Of a DNA stretch of 64,000 nucleotides, positions 9,278 through 21,084 are shown in pieces (positions within the stretch are counted from its first letter, which is position 1; every line of letters starts with the position of its first letter). The notes below the pieces were generated by a model. It saw nothing but the letters and a program-made list of their open reading frames with translations, searched no databases and was not told the DNA's origin. The translations under genes and the position numbers were made by a program. Source of the stretch: Streptococcus vestibularis (lineage in GTDB: Bacteria > Bacillota > Bacilli > Lactobacillales > Streptococcaceae); assembly GCA_010604095.1 (NCBI GenBank), contig JAABLG010000002.1:5836-69835 (forward strand), written 5' to 3'.

Positions 9278-10743
9278 TAATTGTCACCTCCGAAAATAAG
9301 GGGTTGTTGCTTGTGGTAATCCGTCGTTGCTTCAAAGGCAGCTGCAACTTGGTAGATAGTTTCTTCAGAATACTTAGGACCAATCAACTGCAAACCAACT
9401 GGAAGACCTTGCGCAAAACCTGCAGGAATCGAAATCCCTGGAAGACCTGCCAAGTTGACTGGAATGGTCAAGAGGTCAGCCAGGTACATGGCAACCGGAT
9501 CATGGTTGAGCGAATCCAAATCAAAGGCCACGCTTGGAGCTGTTGGACCAAGGATAAGGTCGTAATCCGCAAAGACTTTTTCGAAGTCTTGGATAATAAG
9601 GGTACGGACTTGACCAGCTTTCTTATAGTAAGCATCGTAGTAACCAGATGACAAACTAAAGGTACCCAGCATGATTCGACGTTTCACTTCATCACCAAAG
9701 CCTTGGCTACGAGTGTTCACATAGATGTCATCCAAGTTCTTGGCATCTTCCGCACGGAAACCATAACGAATACCATCGAAACGTTGCAAGTTTGATGAAG
9801 CTTCAGATGAAGCAATGATGTAATAAACGGCAACCCCGTATTTAGAATGAGGCAGGCTGACTTCTTCGACAGTTGCTCCCAATTTCTCAAAGTGCTTCGC
9901 CGCATTAAGGATAGTTTCTTTGACTTCTGGGTCAATTCCTTCACCGAGGTATTCCTTAGGAAGGGCAATCTTCATGCCCTTGATGTCTTGACCAATCTTA
10001 GAAGTAAAATCGGCTACGCGTACTGGCGCTGAAGTTGAATCTTTGGCATCTTCACTGGCAATGACATTGAGCAATTGGGCATTTTCCTTAACGGTTTGTG
10101 AGAAGGTACCAATCTGGTCAAGTGAGCTACCAAAGGCAATAAGACCGAAACGAGAAACTGTTCCATAGGTTGGCTTGAGACCAACAATCCCGTTGAAGGC
10201 AGCTGGTTGGCGGATAGAACCACCGGTATCAGAACCAAGAGACAAACGAACTTGCCCTGAAGCGACAGAAGCTGCTGAACCACTAGAAGATCCACCAGGC
10301 ACCTTGCTGTGGTCCCAAGCATTCTTGGTTGGTCCATAGTATGAAGTTTCACCAGATCCACCCATAGCAAATTCATCCATGTTGGTCTTCCCGATGACAA
10401 TCATATCTTTGGCTTTTGCATTGGCAACAGCTGTCGCATCAAAGATAGGCTCGTAGTTGTAGAGCATTTTTGAAGCCGCAGTCGTCAAGATACCATCTGT
10501 TGAGATATTGTCTTTGACAGCGAGTGGAATCCCTGACAGGAGGTTATCTTTATCGATTCCTTTTTCGTCAATAACCTTAGCTTGGGCAAGTGCTGCTTCT
10601 TCAGCCACCGTCACAAAGGCATTGACCGCTTCTTCACGCGCCTTGATATCGTCAAGTGTCGCTTGGGTCAATTCGGTTGCTGAAAATTCCTTAGAGACAA
10701 GGAGGTCGTGCAACTCTTCAATGGTTTTATTGTTGAATGACAT
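9277..10743 (-). CDS. gatA: Aspartyl/glutamyl-tRNA amidotransferase subunit A
   Basis: A 488-residue amidase-signature protein that releases ammonia from glutamine for GatB. The catalytic Ser-cisSer-Lys triad is visible: Lys in [11 protein letters not shown], the Ser-rich loop [16 protein letters not shown], and Ser in [12 protein letters not shown]. It overlaps gatC and gatB by single bases in TAATG junctions, so the three subunits are translationally coupled. Confidence 0.98.
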   Translation of the reverse strand: MSFNNKTIEELHDLLVSKEFSATELTQATLDDIKAREEAVNAFVTVAEEAALAQAKVIDEKGIDKDNLLSGIPLAVKDNISTDGILTTAASKMLYNYEPIFDATAVANAKAKDMIVIGKTNMDEFAMGGSGETSYYGPTKNAWDHSKVPGGSSSGSAASVASGQVRLSLGSDTGGSIRQPAAFNGIVGLKPTYGTVSRFGLIAFGSSLDQIGTFSQTVKENAQLLNVIASEDAKDSTSAPVRVADFTSKIGQDIKGMKIALPKEYLGEGIDPEVKETILNAAKHFEKLGATVEEVSLPHSKYGVAVYYIIASSEASSNLQRFDGIRYGFRAEDAKNLDDIYVNTRSQGFGDEVKRRIMLGTFSLSSGYYDAYYKKAGQVRTLIIQDFEKVFADYDLILGPTAPSVAFDLDSLNHDPVAMYLADLLTIPVNLAGLPGISIPAGFAQGLPVGLQLIGPKYSEETIYQVAAAFEATTDYHKQQPLIFGGDN

Positions 10744-11045
10744 TAGGCATCTCCTCCATCTTCTAGGATAGCTGGCACCTTGATGTAGTAGTTATCTTTT
10801 TCAGGTACATTTTTAAACAAGCGGTCACGGTCTGTCCCTTTTTCAGCAACATCCGGACGCAATACGGTCTTACGATCAGCCATGGTCGTTGTTGGGGCAA
10901 CACCTGTTGTGTCCACTTCTTCCAACAATTCCACCATGTCGACAATTTTAGACAAGGTTGTCGCAAACTCAGCTGTCTCTTCTGGAGAGAATTTCAATTT
11001 TGAAAGATTGGCAACGTGGGTTACCTCTTCTTGCGTAATTTTCAT
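10743..11045 (-). CDS. gatC: Aspartyl/glutamyl-tRNA amidotransferase subunit C
   Basis: A 100-residue subunit that clamps GatA and GatB together. The N-terminus [17 protein letters not shown] and the C-terminal LRPDVAEKG segment are standard for GatC. I chose the ATG at 11045 because AAGGAAG lies just upstream and the product then starts like other GatC proteins; an upstream in-frame start at 11078 would add 11 unsupported residues. Confidence 0.96.
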   Translation of the reverse strand: MKITQEEVTHVANLSKLKFSPEETAEFATTLSKIVDMVELLEEVDTTGVAPTTTMADRKTVLRPDVAEKGTDRDRLFKNVPEKDNYYIKVPAILEDGGDA

Positions 11046-11121
11046 CTTGCTTCCTTTCGTGAAATGATGATTTTTCAATACGTTCTATTTTACCATAATT
11101 AGGCCTATTTTGCTTGGAGGA

Positions 11122-11157
11122 TAAAAAAACTGTAGTAACTTTTTTGTCACTACAGTT
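11122..11157 (-). terminator. Terminator of the glycosyltransferase cluster
   Basis: The minus-strand stem AACTGTAGTGAC/GTTACTACAGTT (one mismatch), with an A-rich loop and a trailing run of seven T, lies about 30 bases past the stop at 11185. Confidence 0.85.
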
Positions 11158-11184
11158 TACAGAGATAGAGCTTTTTCAAAACAC

Positions 11185-12657
11185 TTATCGTATGGCTATC
11201 AAGAGCTTTCTCCAAGCCTCTAGGATTTCTGGTTTCAAATACTGTTTTGCCAGGTCATATGAGACTTGGTGCATAGACTCAAGATTGCCTTCTAAGACTG
11301 CTACAAGCTTATCCGCCATATCAGAAACAAGCAAATCCTCATCCATGGTCTCATCATACGGAACCAAATAACCGTTCTTTCCGTCTTTGATAAAGGTCGG
11401 ATTACCATAGCGAGCATCAAAACCAACCAAGGCCAGACCTGCTCCAGCTGCTTCCATCAGGGTCAAACCAAAGGTCTCCCACTGAGAGGTGGTCACATAA
11501 AGTTCATACTGTGGGTAAATCTTCTGCAAGTTCGCATGACCTCTTAGATGGATATAACTACCTGCTCCAAGGTCATCAATCAGTTGTTCCAGATTTTCTT
11601 GTTCAACACCCTTACCATAGATATCAAAGTGAAGATTAGGCACTTTGTCATGGGTCAGGGCAACCGCTCTTATGGCTAGATCCAGCCGTTTGCGTGGGTC
11701 TAATCGAGAGGCCGTTATCAAACTAAGGGGCTTTCTCTGACCATCTGGATAACTAAGATTATCCAAGTGACCTACAGGTAGGGCATAAATAGTAGCATTG
11801 TTTAGCCCTTGTTTCTGAAGGGTAGTCTCTAGTACTGCTTTTTGTGCTTCAGTCGCTGTGATAAAAAAATCAAACCGCTGGGCATACTTAAAGATATAGT
11901 AATACTCATAGTAGAGTCCACCATTTTCAAACTCATGCTCTGAATGGAAAACAAAACCTAATTTTGCAGGTGATTGAAGCTCTAAAATTGGTCGTGCAAA
12001 TGCAATCAAGGCAGCCCTATCTAATAATAGGGTGTCTTCTTGTGTCAAGGAAAGGCAATCCAAAAAGCGACGCATGACTTCCGTTTGTGACACTAAAATC
12101 TCATTTTCCAACCTGTACAACCAAGTAGTTCCCTGCTTGAGTTCTTCAAAAGCAATATGACCATCTTGGTTATGGAAACTTCTTCTGATGAGGATACCCT
12201 TTTCAAAGTATTCTGTAACCAGTTTACGGCTTCCATACCACTCACGCTTCAACAAAATACCATTAGTAAGGTAATCGACATATCGGACACACCCCTTTTT
12301 ATAAGGGTCCATTGTAAAGATGAGTCTACTTCCATATGAAAACTCATAAAGGAACTCTGTTTCATCTTGCTTCTTCAAATCCAGTCGCGTTAACTGGAAC
12401 TGCTGTTGCAAGGCTCCCACTGTCAACGACGGAATATAACCATCTTGGTCGGTAAAACAGACATAGGCATGTAGGAATTCTTCATAGCGATGTCCCAGAG
12501 AAAGATAATAATCCAATTTATAGGGTTGAGGCCAAGTTGTGAAAACAAATTTAGCAGGCGCATTTAATTCACGCAGCATTAAGGCTCTAGATGCTTGGGC
12601 TACATCAACACCATTAGGCTCATAGCCTACCAGTAGGTTAAAGGTGTAAATCGTCAT
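11185..12657 (-). CDS. GtfA-like glycosyltransferase (GT4)
   Basis: A 490-residue protein resembling GtfA of accessory Sec loci, which with GtfB adds the first GlcNAc to serine-rich repeat adhesins. The N-terminal half (MTIYTFNLLVGYEPNGVD and an extended beta domain) is the GtfA-specific part. The C-terminal half is a GT4 domain with RLDPRKRLDLAI and the E(x7)E region EAAGAGLALVGFD. It overlaps the GtfB-like gene by four bases. No adhesin, secA2 or secY2 is in the window. In S. salivarius a similar pair outside the SecA2 locus has been described (as I recall, GtfE/GtfF). Confidence 0.85.
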   Translation of the reverse strand: MTIYTFNLLVGYEPNGVDVAQASRALMLRELNAPAKFVFTTWPQPYKLDYYLSLGHRYEEFLHAYVCFTDQDGYIPSLTVGALQQQFQLTRLDLKKQDETEFLYEFSYGSRLIFTMDPYKKGCVRYVDYLTNGILLKREWYGSRKLVTEYFEKGILIRRSFHNQDGHIAFEELKQGTTWLYRLENEILVSQTEVMRRFLDCLSLTQEDTLLLDRAALIAFARPILELQSPAKLGFVFHSEHEFENGGLYYEYYYIFKYAQRFDFFITATEAQKAVLETTLQKQGLNNATIYALPVGHLDNLSYPDGQRKPLSLITASRLDPRKRLDLAIRAVALTHDKVPNLHFDIYGKGVEQENLEQLIDDLGAGSYIHLRGHANLQKIYPQYELYVTTSQWETFGLTLMEAAGAGLALVGFDARYGNPTFIKDGKNGYLVPYDETMDEDLLVSDMADKLVAVLEGNLESMHQVSYDLAKQYLKPEILEAWRKLLIAIR

Positions 12658-13928
12658 CTTTGTCCCCCTTCCAATTGATTAAAGAAAGCCATGATTTCTG
12701 CCCTATCAGCCAGTTTTAAAGCCTCTTTTTGAGCCTTAAGCGCTCTAGGATAGACATCTGGTTCCTGCAAAAGTTGGCGGATACTTTGACCCACTTCCTC
12801 CACCGAAGCAAAAACAGTTGATAGGGCCTTATAGTATTGACGGTGGACCGTTGATTCCAAACCATACAATAGTTGCTCATTTTCAATAGCCTCAAGCGTC
12901 ACATCAGTAACCTCACTGCCATAATTCAAGTCTAAATAAATAGAGCACTCTCTTAGTAATTCTTGATATTTATCACGATTAATTCCAGGATAAAGATGGA
13001 CATTCGTCTTTTCCTCCAAGCAAGTCAATTTAGGTCCCATACTAGTCTGAGCCGAAATATGAAAATCGAGATTAGGAAAGGCATCAACCAAACTAGCTAG
13101 TCCCTCAATATTTTCCGAAGCAGTCATAACCATGGCCTGGGCAACAAAAGTCTGATTCCCTTCTTGTTCTGCACCAGCGAGATAAATCAATCCCGACCTA
13201 CGCTCCTCTTGAGGATAATAATTGGTAATCAAAATATGGCTCACCTGATTTTGGAGATACTCAAGATTATCATGGCTACCAGAACAATAGACCAGTCGTT
13301 CAGCTTGTAACAGTGGAAGCAAATTAGGATCCATACAAATGATAGCTTCGTCTGACTTTAGAACCTGCCCAAGAACAAACTTGATTACATCATCCTTACC
13401 TGAGAAAATCTTATCTCTTCCCACAGAACCCTGATGAATCAAATAATCTTCTTGGATATAATGCAATAAGACTTCCTCTTGCGCACGATTAAAGTAAATA
13501 TCCATGAGGGCTTGCCCATCATCATCTAAAAGACGTTGCTTGGTCCGCCATCCATAACGGTTATAGTCATCAATAGCGACAACCTTTTCCCCTTGGCCGA
13601 ACCACTCAACCTGCTTGACCGTGCGCTCTCTAACATTTTCACGAAAAATAATATTAGCTCGACGATCTTTGCCGTCAAAAAGATAAGTCGTAATTCCCAA
13701 AGTCCAAAGCTCCCAATAAAGAGGAACTGACAAATCATTAAAAAAGAGAGGTTTGCCTTGATAATCATACTTAGAGGAATAACTAAATGACGATGCTAAA
13801 CTTATAGTGTTTCCATCTACATCCGTTTCAAAATTAGTGTAGAACACTCGTGATTTCATCCCCAAAGAGTCTAGCAATCTTCTCAGTTTATCCGTCGCTT
13901 GACTGGGTTCTTGTGCAATAATGAGCAT
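12654..13928 (-). CDS. GtfB-like glycosylation co-factor
   Basis: A 424-residue protein matching GtfB, the chaperone-like partner that docks the unmodified serine-rich adhesin to GtfA. Recognisable parts are the start MLIIAQEPSQATDKLRRLLD, the LFDGKDRRANIIFRENVRER region and a C-terminal Rossmann-like domain. GtfB proteins usually lack independent catalysis. The stop overlaps the GtfA-like start (ATGA). Together they suggest O-GlcNAc-type modification of a surface protein encoded elsewhere. Confidence 0.8.
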   Translation of the reverse strand: MLIIAQEPSQATDKLRRLLDSLGMKSRVFYTNFETDVDGNTISLASSFSYSSKYDYQGKPLFFNDLSVPLYWELWTLGITTYLFDGKDRRANIIFRENVRERTVKQVEWFGQGEKVVAIDDYNRYGWRTKQRLLDDDGQALMDIYFNRAQEEVLLHYIQEDYLIHQGSVGRDKIFSGKDDVIKFVLGQVLKSDEAIICMDPNLLPLLQAERLVYCSGSHDNLEYLQNQVSHILITNYYPQEERRSGLIYLAGAEQEGNQTFVAQAMVMTASENIEGLASLVDAFPNLDFHISAQTSMGPKLTCLEEKTNVHLYPGINRDKYQELLRECSIYLDLNYGSEVTDVTLEAIENEQLLYGLESTVHRQYYKALSTVFASVEEVGQSIRQLLQEPDVYPRALKAQKEALKLADRAEIMAFFNQLEGGQR

Positions 13929-13978
13929 AGTTATCCTTTCTAACTATTTCAAGCAATAAATAGCTTTAACCTATCCCT

Positions 13979-14860
13979 TTATTGCTCCAAAAATCTCAAG
14001 TTGACCTTTGCTGTCTGATAGGTCTCCGTATCTTGAAGATTGGCTTCTTCCAATTTTTCAATGGCACGCTTCAAACGAGTCTTATAAATGTAACGATGCC
14101 ATGTTAAATCATAGCCCAACATCCCTAGCAGTGCTAGTTTTTCATTTTTAGCTTCCATCTCATCTAAGACACGCTTTTCCGTCCAGACCTGCGACAAGGT
14201 ATCCTTGCGCCCTACTCGATACCAGTAGATACATTTTTCAGTGTGAATCACACGATTGGCCTTTAACAAAAGCTTATACATAAGGAAGTTGTCTTCGACA
14301 TTCTTTCCAACCGGAAAACGCAGGTCCTCAAATAAGGAGATTTTATAGAGCTTCATCATGGCACATGCCCAAGCCATATCTCTTGTCTCCTGGATAGCAT
14401 CATGATCAATAATATCTCTTCCCTCATAAAGGGTTTCAGAATAATCATCCTCTGTCAGCTTAATCAAAAACTTACTCGTACTATCATTAAACAAATTATA
14501 ATTGCCAGTAGAAACATCTGCCTCATACTTTTTCAGCTGATCATACAAGGTCTCCACATAATCTTCTGTCACCCAATCGTCTGGATCTACAAAAGTAATG
14601 TAATCACCTGTAGCCAAATCAATCCCCGTATTTCGAGCTGCAGATAAGCCACCATTAACTTGTCGGACATAGCGAATACGTGAATCTTGCTTGAAGAATT
14701 CCTTGCAAATGGCTTCTGACTGATCAGGAGAACCATCATTAACAAGAATGATTTCAAGATGAGGATAGGTCTGGTTGACTATCGTTTCCAAACACTTCCG
14801 TAAATAAGCTTCCACATTATAAATGGGAATAACAATACTAACTACTTCTTTATTTTCCAT
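13979..14860 (-). CDS. GT2-family glycosyltransferase
   Basis: A 293-residue GT-A fold enzyme. It shows the start VSIVIPIYNVEAYLRKCLE, the nucleotide-sugar loop VNDGSPDQSE, and the metal-binding motif TFVDPDDW near residue 95. The sugar and acceptor are unknown. It lies between the GT8 gene (3-base gap) and the GtfB-like gene (50-base gap), so it probably extends the glycan begun by the GtfA/GtfB pair. Confidence 0.88.
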   Translation of the reverse strand: MENKEVVSIVIPIYNVEAYLRKCLETIVNQTYPHLEIILVNDGSPDQSEAICKEFFKQDSRIRYVRQVNGGLSAARNTGIDLATGDYITFVDPDDWVTEDYVETLYDQLKKYEADVSTGNYNLFNDSTSKFLIKLTEDDYSETLYEGRDIIDHDAIQETRDMAWACAMMKLYKISLFEDLRFPVGKNVEDNFLMYKLLLKANRVIHTEKCIYWYRVGRKDTLSQVWTEKRVLDEMEAKNEKLALLGMLGYDLTWHRYIYKTRLKRAIEKLEEANLQDTETYQTAKVNLRFLEQ

Positions 14861-14863
14861 TGA

Positions 14864-16072
14864 TTATCTCTCAATCGTATCTATATAGTCTCGAACAGCC
14901 TTCACCATTTGGTCTACTCGGTCATTCTTAAACACTTGATTCTTCCCAGTTTGGTCATGATTGGTCCCTTCAAAAGAGAAAACAGGAAGCCCCAACTGAT
15001 GAATCGTTTCTGTAATATGATCAACCTCGTCAAATGGATTAATATCCAAATAAAAATCTATTTTTTCCAAAACCTTGCGACTGGTTAGAGGATCAAATGA
15101 GGGATAGAGAATAAGGTTTGGATACTGCTCCAACTTCACCAAATTAAAACCAAAATGAGAGTGGGCCAAGACATGAAAAGCCACATTTGGAAAGGCTTGT
15201 AACAGGCGTTCCAACTCAAAAATATCTGCCGTATTGGTATAAATAGCCGTATGATAAGAAAAATCTCCCACCATATCACTAAAGTTGAGCTTTACGGCTG
15301 GCTTTCTCAATAAGATATCTTCCCAAGATAGGGCGTAATAGAACCACCAAATATCCCTGAAACGATTAAAACGTTTAGCAGTCCAAGGCTTATTGTAAGA
15401 GGTGTAATGGATAACTGCTGGTACCCCTTTAAACGCATCATACCAATCCAGATCCCCGTATATATACTGGTCCTTATCAGAACCTACCTGAAGATTATAA
15501 GCCCAAGAAAGTCTGAGCCAAGCATCCTTAAAATACAAATTCAAGATTCCCTGATCACCATAGACTTCTTGGTGATGTTCCTGTGTTAAATCAAAGAGAG
15601 ACTCTGTTACCTTATGTTGGCGCCACCAGGCAGTGTCAATAAGCATCAAACCAGCATTGAAACCTTCCGTCGTCGTCGGACAATCCACTACTGCTCCAAT
15701 ACCAAAACCATTCAAATCCACCTCAAAAAGTGGTGACAAATCCTGCGTGAAAATCATATCGCAGTCTAAATAGAGAACGCGATCTTCTTGAACAAAGTCC
15801 GGAATCGCATAACGGAAGAAAGTCGCATAATGAATATGTGCACTCGGAAGCGAAAATGCTTTAAAACTTTCTGCAGATACTCGACAATTGACAACCTCCG
15901 ATGCAATGGTTTCTAAACGACGATTCATAAGCGCAAACCATTCTGTTGGTAAATTCTCATTTAAGACATAGATTTTCCAATGTCCCTGATGAGCGCATAG
16001 AGACTTAAGAGCCACCTCTAACTTTTCCATGTAAGATAGGTCGGCTACAAATACAACTGATTTTTTATCCTT
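14864..16072 (-). pseudogene. GT8-family glycosyltransferase, start codon apparently lost
   Basis: The coding frame runs from 16072 to 14864. The first ATG is at 16030 and gives 388 residues, but in-frame codons upstream encode DKKSVVFVADLSY, the first strand and nucleotide-binding loop of GT8 enzymes. That stretch has no ATG, GTG or TTG; the codon 8 bases after the ribosome-binding site GAGGG is AAG at 16070-16072 where ATG is expected. The GT8 DxD motif YLDCDMIF follows. A second domain (~250-388) resembles the GtfB-type sugar-binding fold. The protein is either truncated (ATG at 16030), translated from a non-standard start, or affected by a sequencing error. Confidence 0.6.
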
Positions 16073-16141
16073 GTTTTTTCCCTCTCAAACTCTAATAAGA
16101 ATATCATTTTTTAGAAAACATTACAATTTCTATACTTTAAA

Positions 16142-16163
16142 AACTCAGCCTAGTGGCTGAGTT
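16142..16163 (-). terminator. Terminator downstream of the phospho-beta-glucosidase gene
   Basis: A perfect 9-bp stem, AACTCAGCC-ACTA-GGCTGAGTT, runs into TTTAAAG on the minus strand. The 197 bases between it and the bgl stop contain no gene I can support. Confidence 0.75.
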
Positions 16164-16360
16164 AGATGGAAAACAAAGTCTTCTTAATTTAAGATGCCTT
16201 AAAATCATTTATCTAGGTTCTCAATCAGCCTAGTGCTAACTCAGAGAAGAATTGCCTGCCAGTGCTGACCAGATTTGCAACAGCAAACCTTGACAATCAC
16301 ACAACTAAAAAACAAAACATCGCTTGAATTAGAGATAGCTTTAATAAAAGATCAAAAGTC

Positions 16361-17830
<1,470 letters not shown>

Positions 17831-17852
17831 CTAGTAATAGTATACAATACTT

Positions 17853-17866
17853 TGCAATCGTTTTCT
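17853..17866. promoter_or_regulatory. Putative cre (CcpA) site upstream of the phospho-beta-glucosidase gene
   Basis: TGCAATCGTTTTCT fits the cre pattern TGNAANCGNTTNC and lies about 55 bases upstream of the ATG, within the expected promoter region. Confidence 0.55.
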
Positions 17867-17879
17867 TATAGTTCACAAC

Positions 17880-17915
17880 AAAAAATCGAGAATAGGATAG
17901 ATTCCTACTCTCGAT
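17880..17915 (-). terminator. Terminator after msrA
   Basis: The minus-strand stem ATCGAGA...TCTCGAT (with the inner TAGGA/TCCTA pairing) is followed by TTTTTTG just past the msrA stop. Confidence 0.8.
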
Positions 17916-17921
17916 GATGAC

Positions 17922-18431
17922 TCATTTCCAATTGTCTTCTAAAAATTGGTGACGAATAGCGCTACTCTGCGCATAACGTTCAGGATTAGTCTTATAAAAT
18001 CCCTGATGGTAAGCTTCGGCTTCGTAGAAAGTCTCCGCAGGTTCAATCTTTGTCACGATTGGACGGTCAAAACGTCCTGAGGCTTGAAGATTAGCCTTAG
18101 ATTGTTCAGCAATTTTCTTTTGACGCTCATCAAAATAATAAATCACAGGACGGTAGTTATCACCACGATCCTCAAATTGTCCAAAAGCATCTGTCGGATC
18201 GGTCTGAGCCCAATAAATTTCGACTAAATCAGCAAAAGAAATGATTTCTGGGTCAAAGATAATCTCCACAGCCTCGGTGTGGCCAGTCGTTTTACGACAA
18301 ACCTCCTCGTAAGTTGGATTTGGCACATGTCCTCCAGTATAACCAGAGCGAACAGATAGGATACCTTCTTGCTCCTCAAAAGGTTGCACCATGCACCAGA
18401 AGCACCCTCCGGCAAAAATAGCTCTTTCCAT
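17922..18431 (-). CDS. msrA: Peptide-methionine (S)-S-oxide reductase MsrA
   Basis: A 169-residue MsrA that reduces methionine-S-sulfoxide in oxidised proteins. The catalytic cysteine lies in the conserved AGGCFWCM at the N-terminus, followed by [19 protein letters not shown] chose the ATG at 18431 because GAGAGGA stands immediately upstream; an earlier ATG inside the metQ end would add six residues. The closeness to metQ (12 bases after its stop) suggests co-transcription of methionine uptake with methionine repair. Confidence 0.95.
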   Translation of the reverse strand: MERAIFAGGCFWCMVQPFEEQEGILSVRSGYTGGHVPNPTYEEVCRKTTGHTEAVEIIFDPEIISFADLVEIYWAQTDPTDAFGQFEDRGDNYRPVIYYFDERQKKIAEQSKANLQASGRFDRPIVTKIEPAETFYEAEAYHQGFYKTNPERYAQSSAIRHQFLEDNWK

Positions 18432-18442
18432 AGCGTCCTCTC

Positions 18443-19294
18443 TTACCAAACTGGTTCATCCAAACCTTGAGATGATTTCTTGATGACCTCTTTGACTTCG
18501 TCAGTATGATAAGCCTTGATAACTTTCTTGATAGCATCAGCCTTATCTGATTTTTCCCAACCTTTTTGGGCTACAAGTAGATTGTACCATTGCTTAGTAT
18601 TTTTACTAGCAGGTTCTACGTAGATAGCTGTCTTAGGATCAATACCAGCCTCTGTAACGAAGTCATTATTAATAATGGCTGCATCAACAGAATCAAGGTT
18701 GGCAGCTGTCTGAGCAGCATCAACTTCTCTGATATTTAAATTCTTGCTATTTTCACTAACATCAGTCAACTTAGCCTTGTCATTTGCACCTACACTAAGC
18801 TTAATCAAGCCAGCAGACTGCAAGAGATTAAGGGCACGACTTTCATTAACGGCATCATTTGGAATGGCAATCGTAGCACCTTCTGGCAATTCTTTAATAT
18901 CCTTATACTTGTTCTTACCACCCTCTGTTCCAGAATAGACACGGAAGGCTGTGAAATAAGTCTCAGCAATTGGTACCAAGTCAGTCTTATGATCCGCATT
19001 CCAGTTATCCAGGAAATTGTAGTGTTGGAAAGCATTAATATCAATGTCACCATTATTAAGGGCTACGTTTGGTTGAGAATAGTCCGTAAACTCGCTGAAT
19101 TTAAGCGTAACTCCCTCTTTTTTCAAGATTTCTTCAACCTTATCCCAACGTGCTTGTTCAGACTCACTCTTAGCCATGGTCCCTACTCGAACCACTGTCT
19201 TATCCTTAGCAGCATCCTTACCACAAGCTGCCAAAATACCTATAGAGGCAACAGCAATAGCTACAAAACCTAATAATCGTTTTATTTTCATCAT
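18443..19294 (-). CDS. metQ: MetQ-type methionine-binding lipoprotein
   Basis: A 283-residue NlpA/MetQ solute-binding lipoprotein. The signal peptide ends in lipobox LAAC with the lipidated Cys at residue 24. The mature part has [33 protein letters not shown] and [14 protein letters not shown], all typical of MetQ. Its ABC partners metN and metP are not adjacent here. Substrate (D/L-methionine) is inferred from the family. Confidence 0.9.
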   Translation of the reverse strand: MMKIKRLLGFVAIAVASIGILAACGKDAAKDKTVVRVGTMAKSESEQARWDKVEEILKKEGVTLKFSEFTDYSQPNVALNNGDIDINAFQHYNFLDNWNADHKTDLVPIAETYFTAFRVYSGTEGGKNKYKDIKELPEGATIAIPNDAVNESRALNLLQSAGLIKLSVGANDKAKLTDVSENSKNLNIREVDAAQTAANLDSVDAAIINNDFVTEAGIDPKTAIYVEPASKNTKQWYNLLVAQKGWEKSDKADAIKKVIKAYHTDEVKEVIKKSSQGLDEPVW

Positions 19295-19391
19295 TTTTCT
19301 CCTCTCAGATGAACCAATACCTTTAGTCTAACACGAATACAATCGCTTGACTAATTTATATTCTTAATCAGTTGATAGAGAGGGCTTATCA

Positions 19392-19425
19392 AAAAAAGAG
19401 TAAGAACTCAATCTTACTCTACAAT
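19392..19425 (-). terminator. Terminator of pncA
   Basis: AGAGTAAGA...TTCTTACTCT followed by TTTTTT on the minus strand overlaps the last codons of pncA. Confidence 0.75.
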
Positions 19426-19965
19426 TGTTGCTCCAAGAACATTTTTAAAATGCCCAATCGCAAAATCATGTGCTTCAGGCGTCAAGGATGCTGTTGCACT
19501 TGCTACAACCTCGATATCATAACCTAGATTATAAGCATCGATAGCCGTATGTAGCACGCAAATATCTGTTAAAACTCCCGTCAAAACGACTGTTGTCACA
19601 CGACGTTCACGTAGACGAATATCCAAATCAGTTCCTGAAAAGGCTGAGTAATGACGCTTATCCATCCAAAAGACACGACTATCATCCTTGATGGCGTCAT
19701 ACACTCCAGCTAATTTGCCATAAAGTTCACGTCCAGATGTCCCTGCAATATTGTGAGGTGGGAAGAGCTTGGTCTCAGGATGAAAGGTATCTCCTTCATC
19801 ATGTCGGTCCATAGCGACAAAGATATAATCTCCATTATCATAGGCTTCCTGTGTCACCTGAGCAATGCGGTCTTCAATGGCCTGAGCTGGCTTTCCAGCC
19901 GTCAACTTCCCGTCATCCGCTACAAAGTCATAAGAGTAATCAATTGAAATCAATGCTTTTGTCAT
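19414..19965 (-). CDS. pncA: Nicotinamidase PncA
   Basis: A 183-residue isochorismatase-fold nicotinamidase that deamidates nicotinamide to nicotinate for NAD salvage. The catalytic triad is Asp9 (IDYSYDF), Lys103 (MDKRHYSAF) and Cys136 (GVLTDICVLHT). The metal-binding set Asp53/His55/His62 lies in AMDRHDEGDTFHPE. The neighbour codY is 67 bases away and probably independently transcribed. Confidence 0.93.
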   Translation of the reverse strand: MTKALISIDYSYDFVADDGKLTAGKPAQAIEDRIAQVTQEAYDNGDYIFVAMDRHDEGDTFHPETKLFPPHNIAGTSGRELYGKLAGVYDAIKDDSRVFWMDKRHYSAFSGTDLDIRLRERRVTTVVLTGVLTDICVLHTAIDAYNLGYDIEVVASATASLTPEAHDFAIGHFKNVLGATIVE

Positions 19966-20032
19966 GTTACTTTCTCCTTTTTAAAAAAAGTGGGCAGTTA
20001 CCACCTACCTCACTTTTATGTCAAAATTTTTC

Positions 20033-20818
20033 TTATTCGTATTCTTTCAATTTATCGTAAATACCTTCGTTAAGAACTTTAAGGTAAGTCCCTTTCATAC
20101 CAAGTGAACGGCTTTCAATAATACCAGCTGATTCCAACTTACGAAGGGCATTAACGATAACTGAACGAGTGATACCAATACGGTCAGCGATAACAGAAGC
20201 TGTCAAACGACCTTCCAAACCGTCCAACTCATTCAAGATAGCTGAAACCGCCTTGATTTCTGAGTAAGACAAGGTATTAATAGCCATGTTAATAGCTGTT
20301 TGTTTACGAATAGTTTCTTCCAAGTTTTCTGTTTGAAGGTTCAACAATTGCAAACCAACTACTGTAGAGGCAATCTCAACCAAGATAAGATCTTCATCCA
20401 CAAAGTCATGGTCATTACGCCAGATGATGAAAGATCCAAGACGCATACCACCACCATAAATAGGCGCAATAGTCGTCAAACCATCTGGAAAGTCATCCTT
20501 TGATTCCACTGGGAAAATAGTCAAGTCACTATCAATACCAATATTTTCTTGAGTGTCATAGACACGACTGATACCACGTGTGTATTCTTCTGGGAGTTGT
20601 TTGGCTTCAAAAAACTCTTCTACACGATCGTTATTGGTTTTATATTTCATGGCATAACCAAGGAGGGCCCCACCACCATTAACGATAGCAGCGTTACAAT
20701 CGATGATGTCTGCCAACTGAGCAGCCATGTTATTGTATGGAAGATCTCCTTCCAAGCTATCTACTGAGCGTTGCAAGATAGATGTAATTTTACGAGTTTT
20801 AGCCAGCAAATTTGCCAT
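20033..20818 (-). CDS. codY: GTP-sensing transcriptional pleiotropic repressor CodY
   Basis: A 261-residue CodY, the global nutrient regulator that responds to branched-chain amino acids (and GTP in some Firmicutes). It has an N-terminal GAF ligand domain ([16 protein letters not shown] onward) and a C-terminal winged helix with [22 protein letters not shown] around residues 200-225. The ATG at 20818 gives the family-standard N-terminus; a GTG five codons upstream is possible but less likely. Confidence 0.97.
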   Translation of the reverse strand: MANLLAKTRKITSILQRSVDSLEGDLPYNNMAAQLADIIDCNAAIVNGGGALLGYAMKYKTNNDRVEEFFEAKQLPEEYTRGISRVYDTQENIGIDSDLTIFPVESKDDFPDGLTTIAPIYGGGMRLGSFIIWRNDHDFVDEDLILVEIASTVVGLQLLNLQTENLEETIRKQTAINMAINTLSYSEIKAVSAILNELDGLEGRLTASVIADRIGITRSVIVNALRKLESAGIIESRSLGMKGTYLKVLNEGIYDKLKEYE

Positions 20819-21044
20819 ATTTATTGTCTTCACTTTCTATTTGTAATCTTAATAATCTCAGGTCCTGTACCAAACATATCCGTCAAGACCCACTAGCCCT
20901 ATCATTATAGCACACTTAACCTATAAATTGCAAACAATTGTCTGAAAATTATTTATTATTCTACTATTCATTATATTAAGTCAATTATGTCTTTTTCAGC
21001 TAAAACGTTCGGATTTTAGGCGAAATCTCTGCTTTTTAGGTATC

Positions 21045-21077
21045 AAGAAAACTGGACAAATCCTTTTGCCCAGTTGT
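21045..21077 (-). terminator. Terminator after the aminotransferase gene
   Basis: The stem AACTGG...CCAGTT followed by TTC on the minus strand lies directly past the stop at 21085. Confidence 0.65.
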
Positions 21078-21084
21078 TGACATA

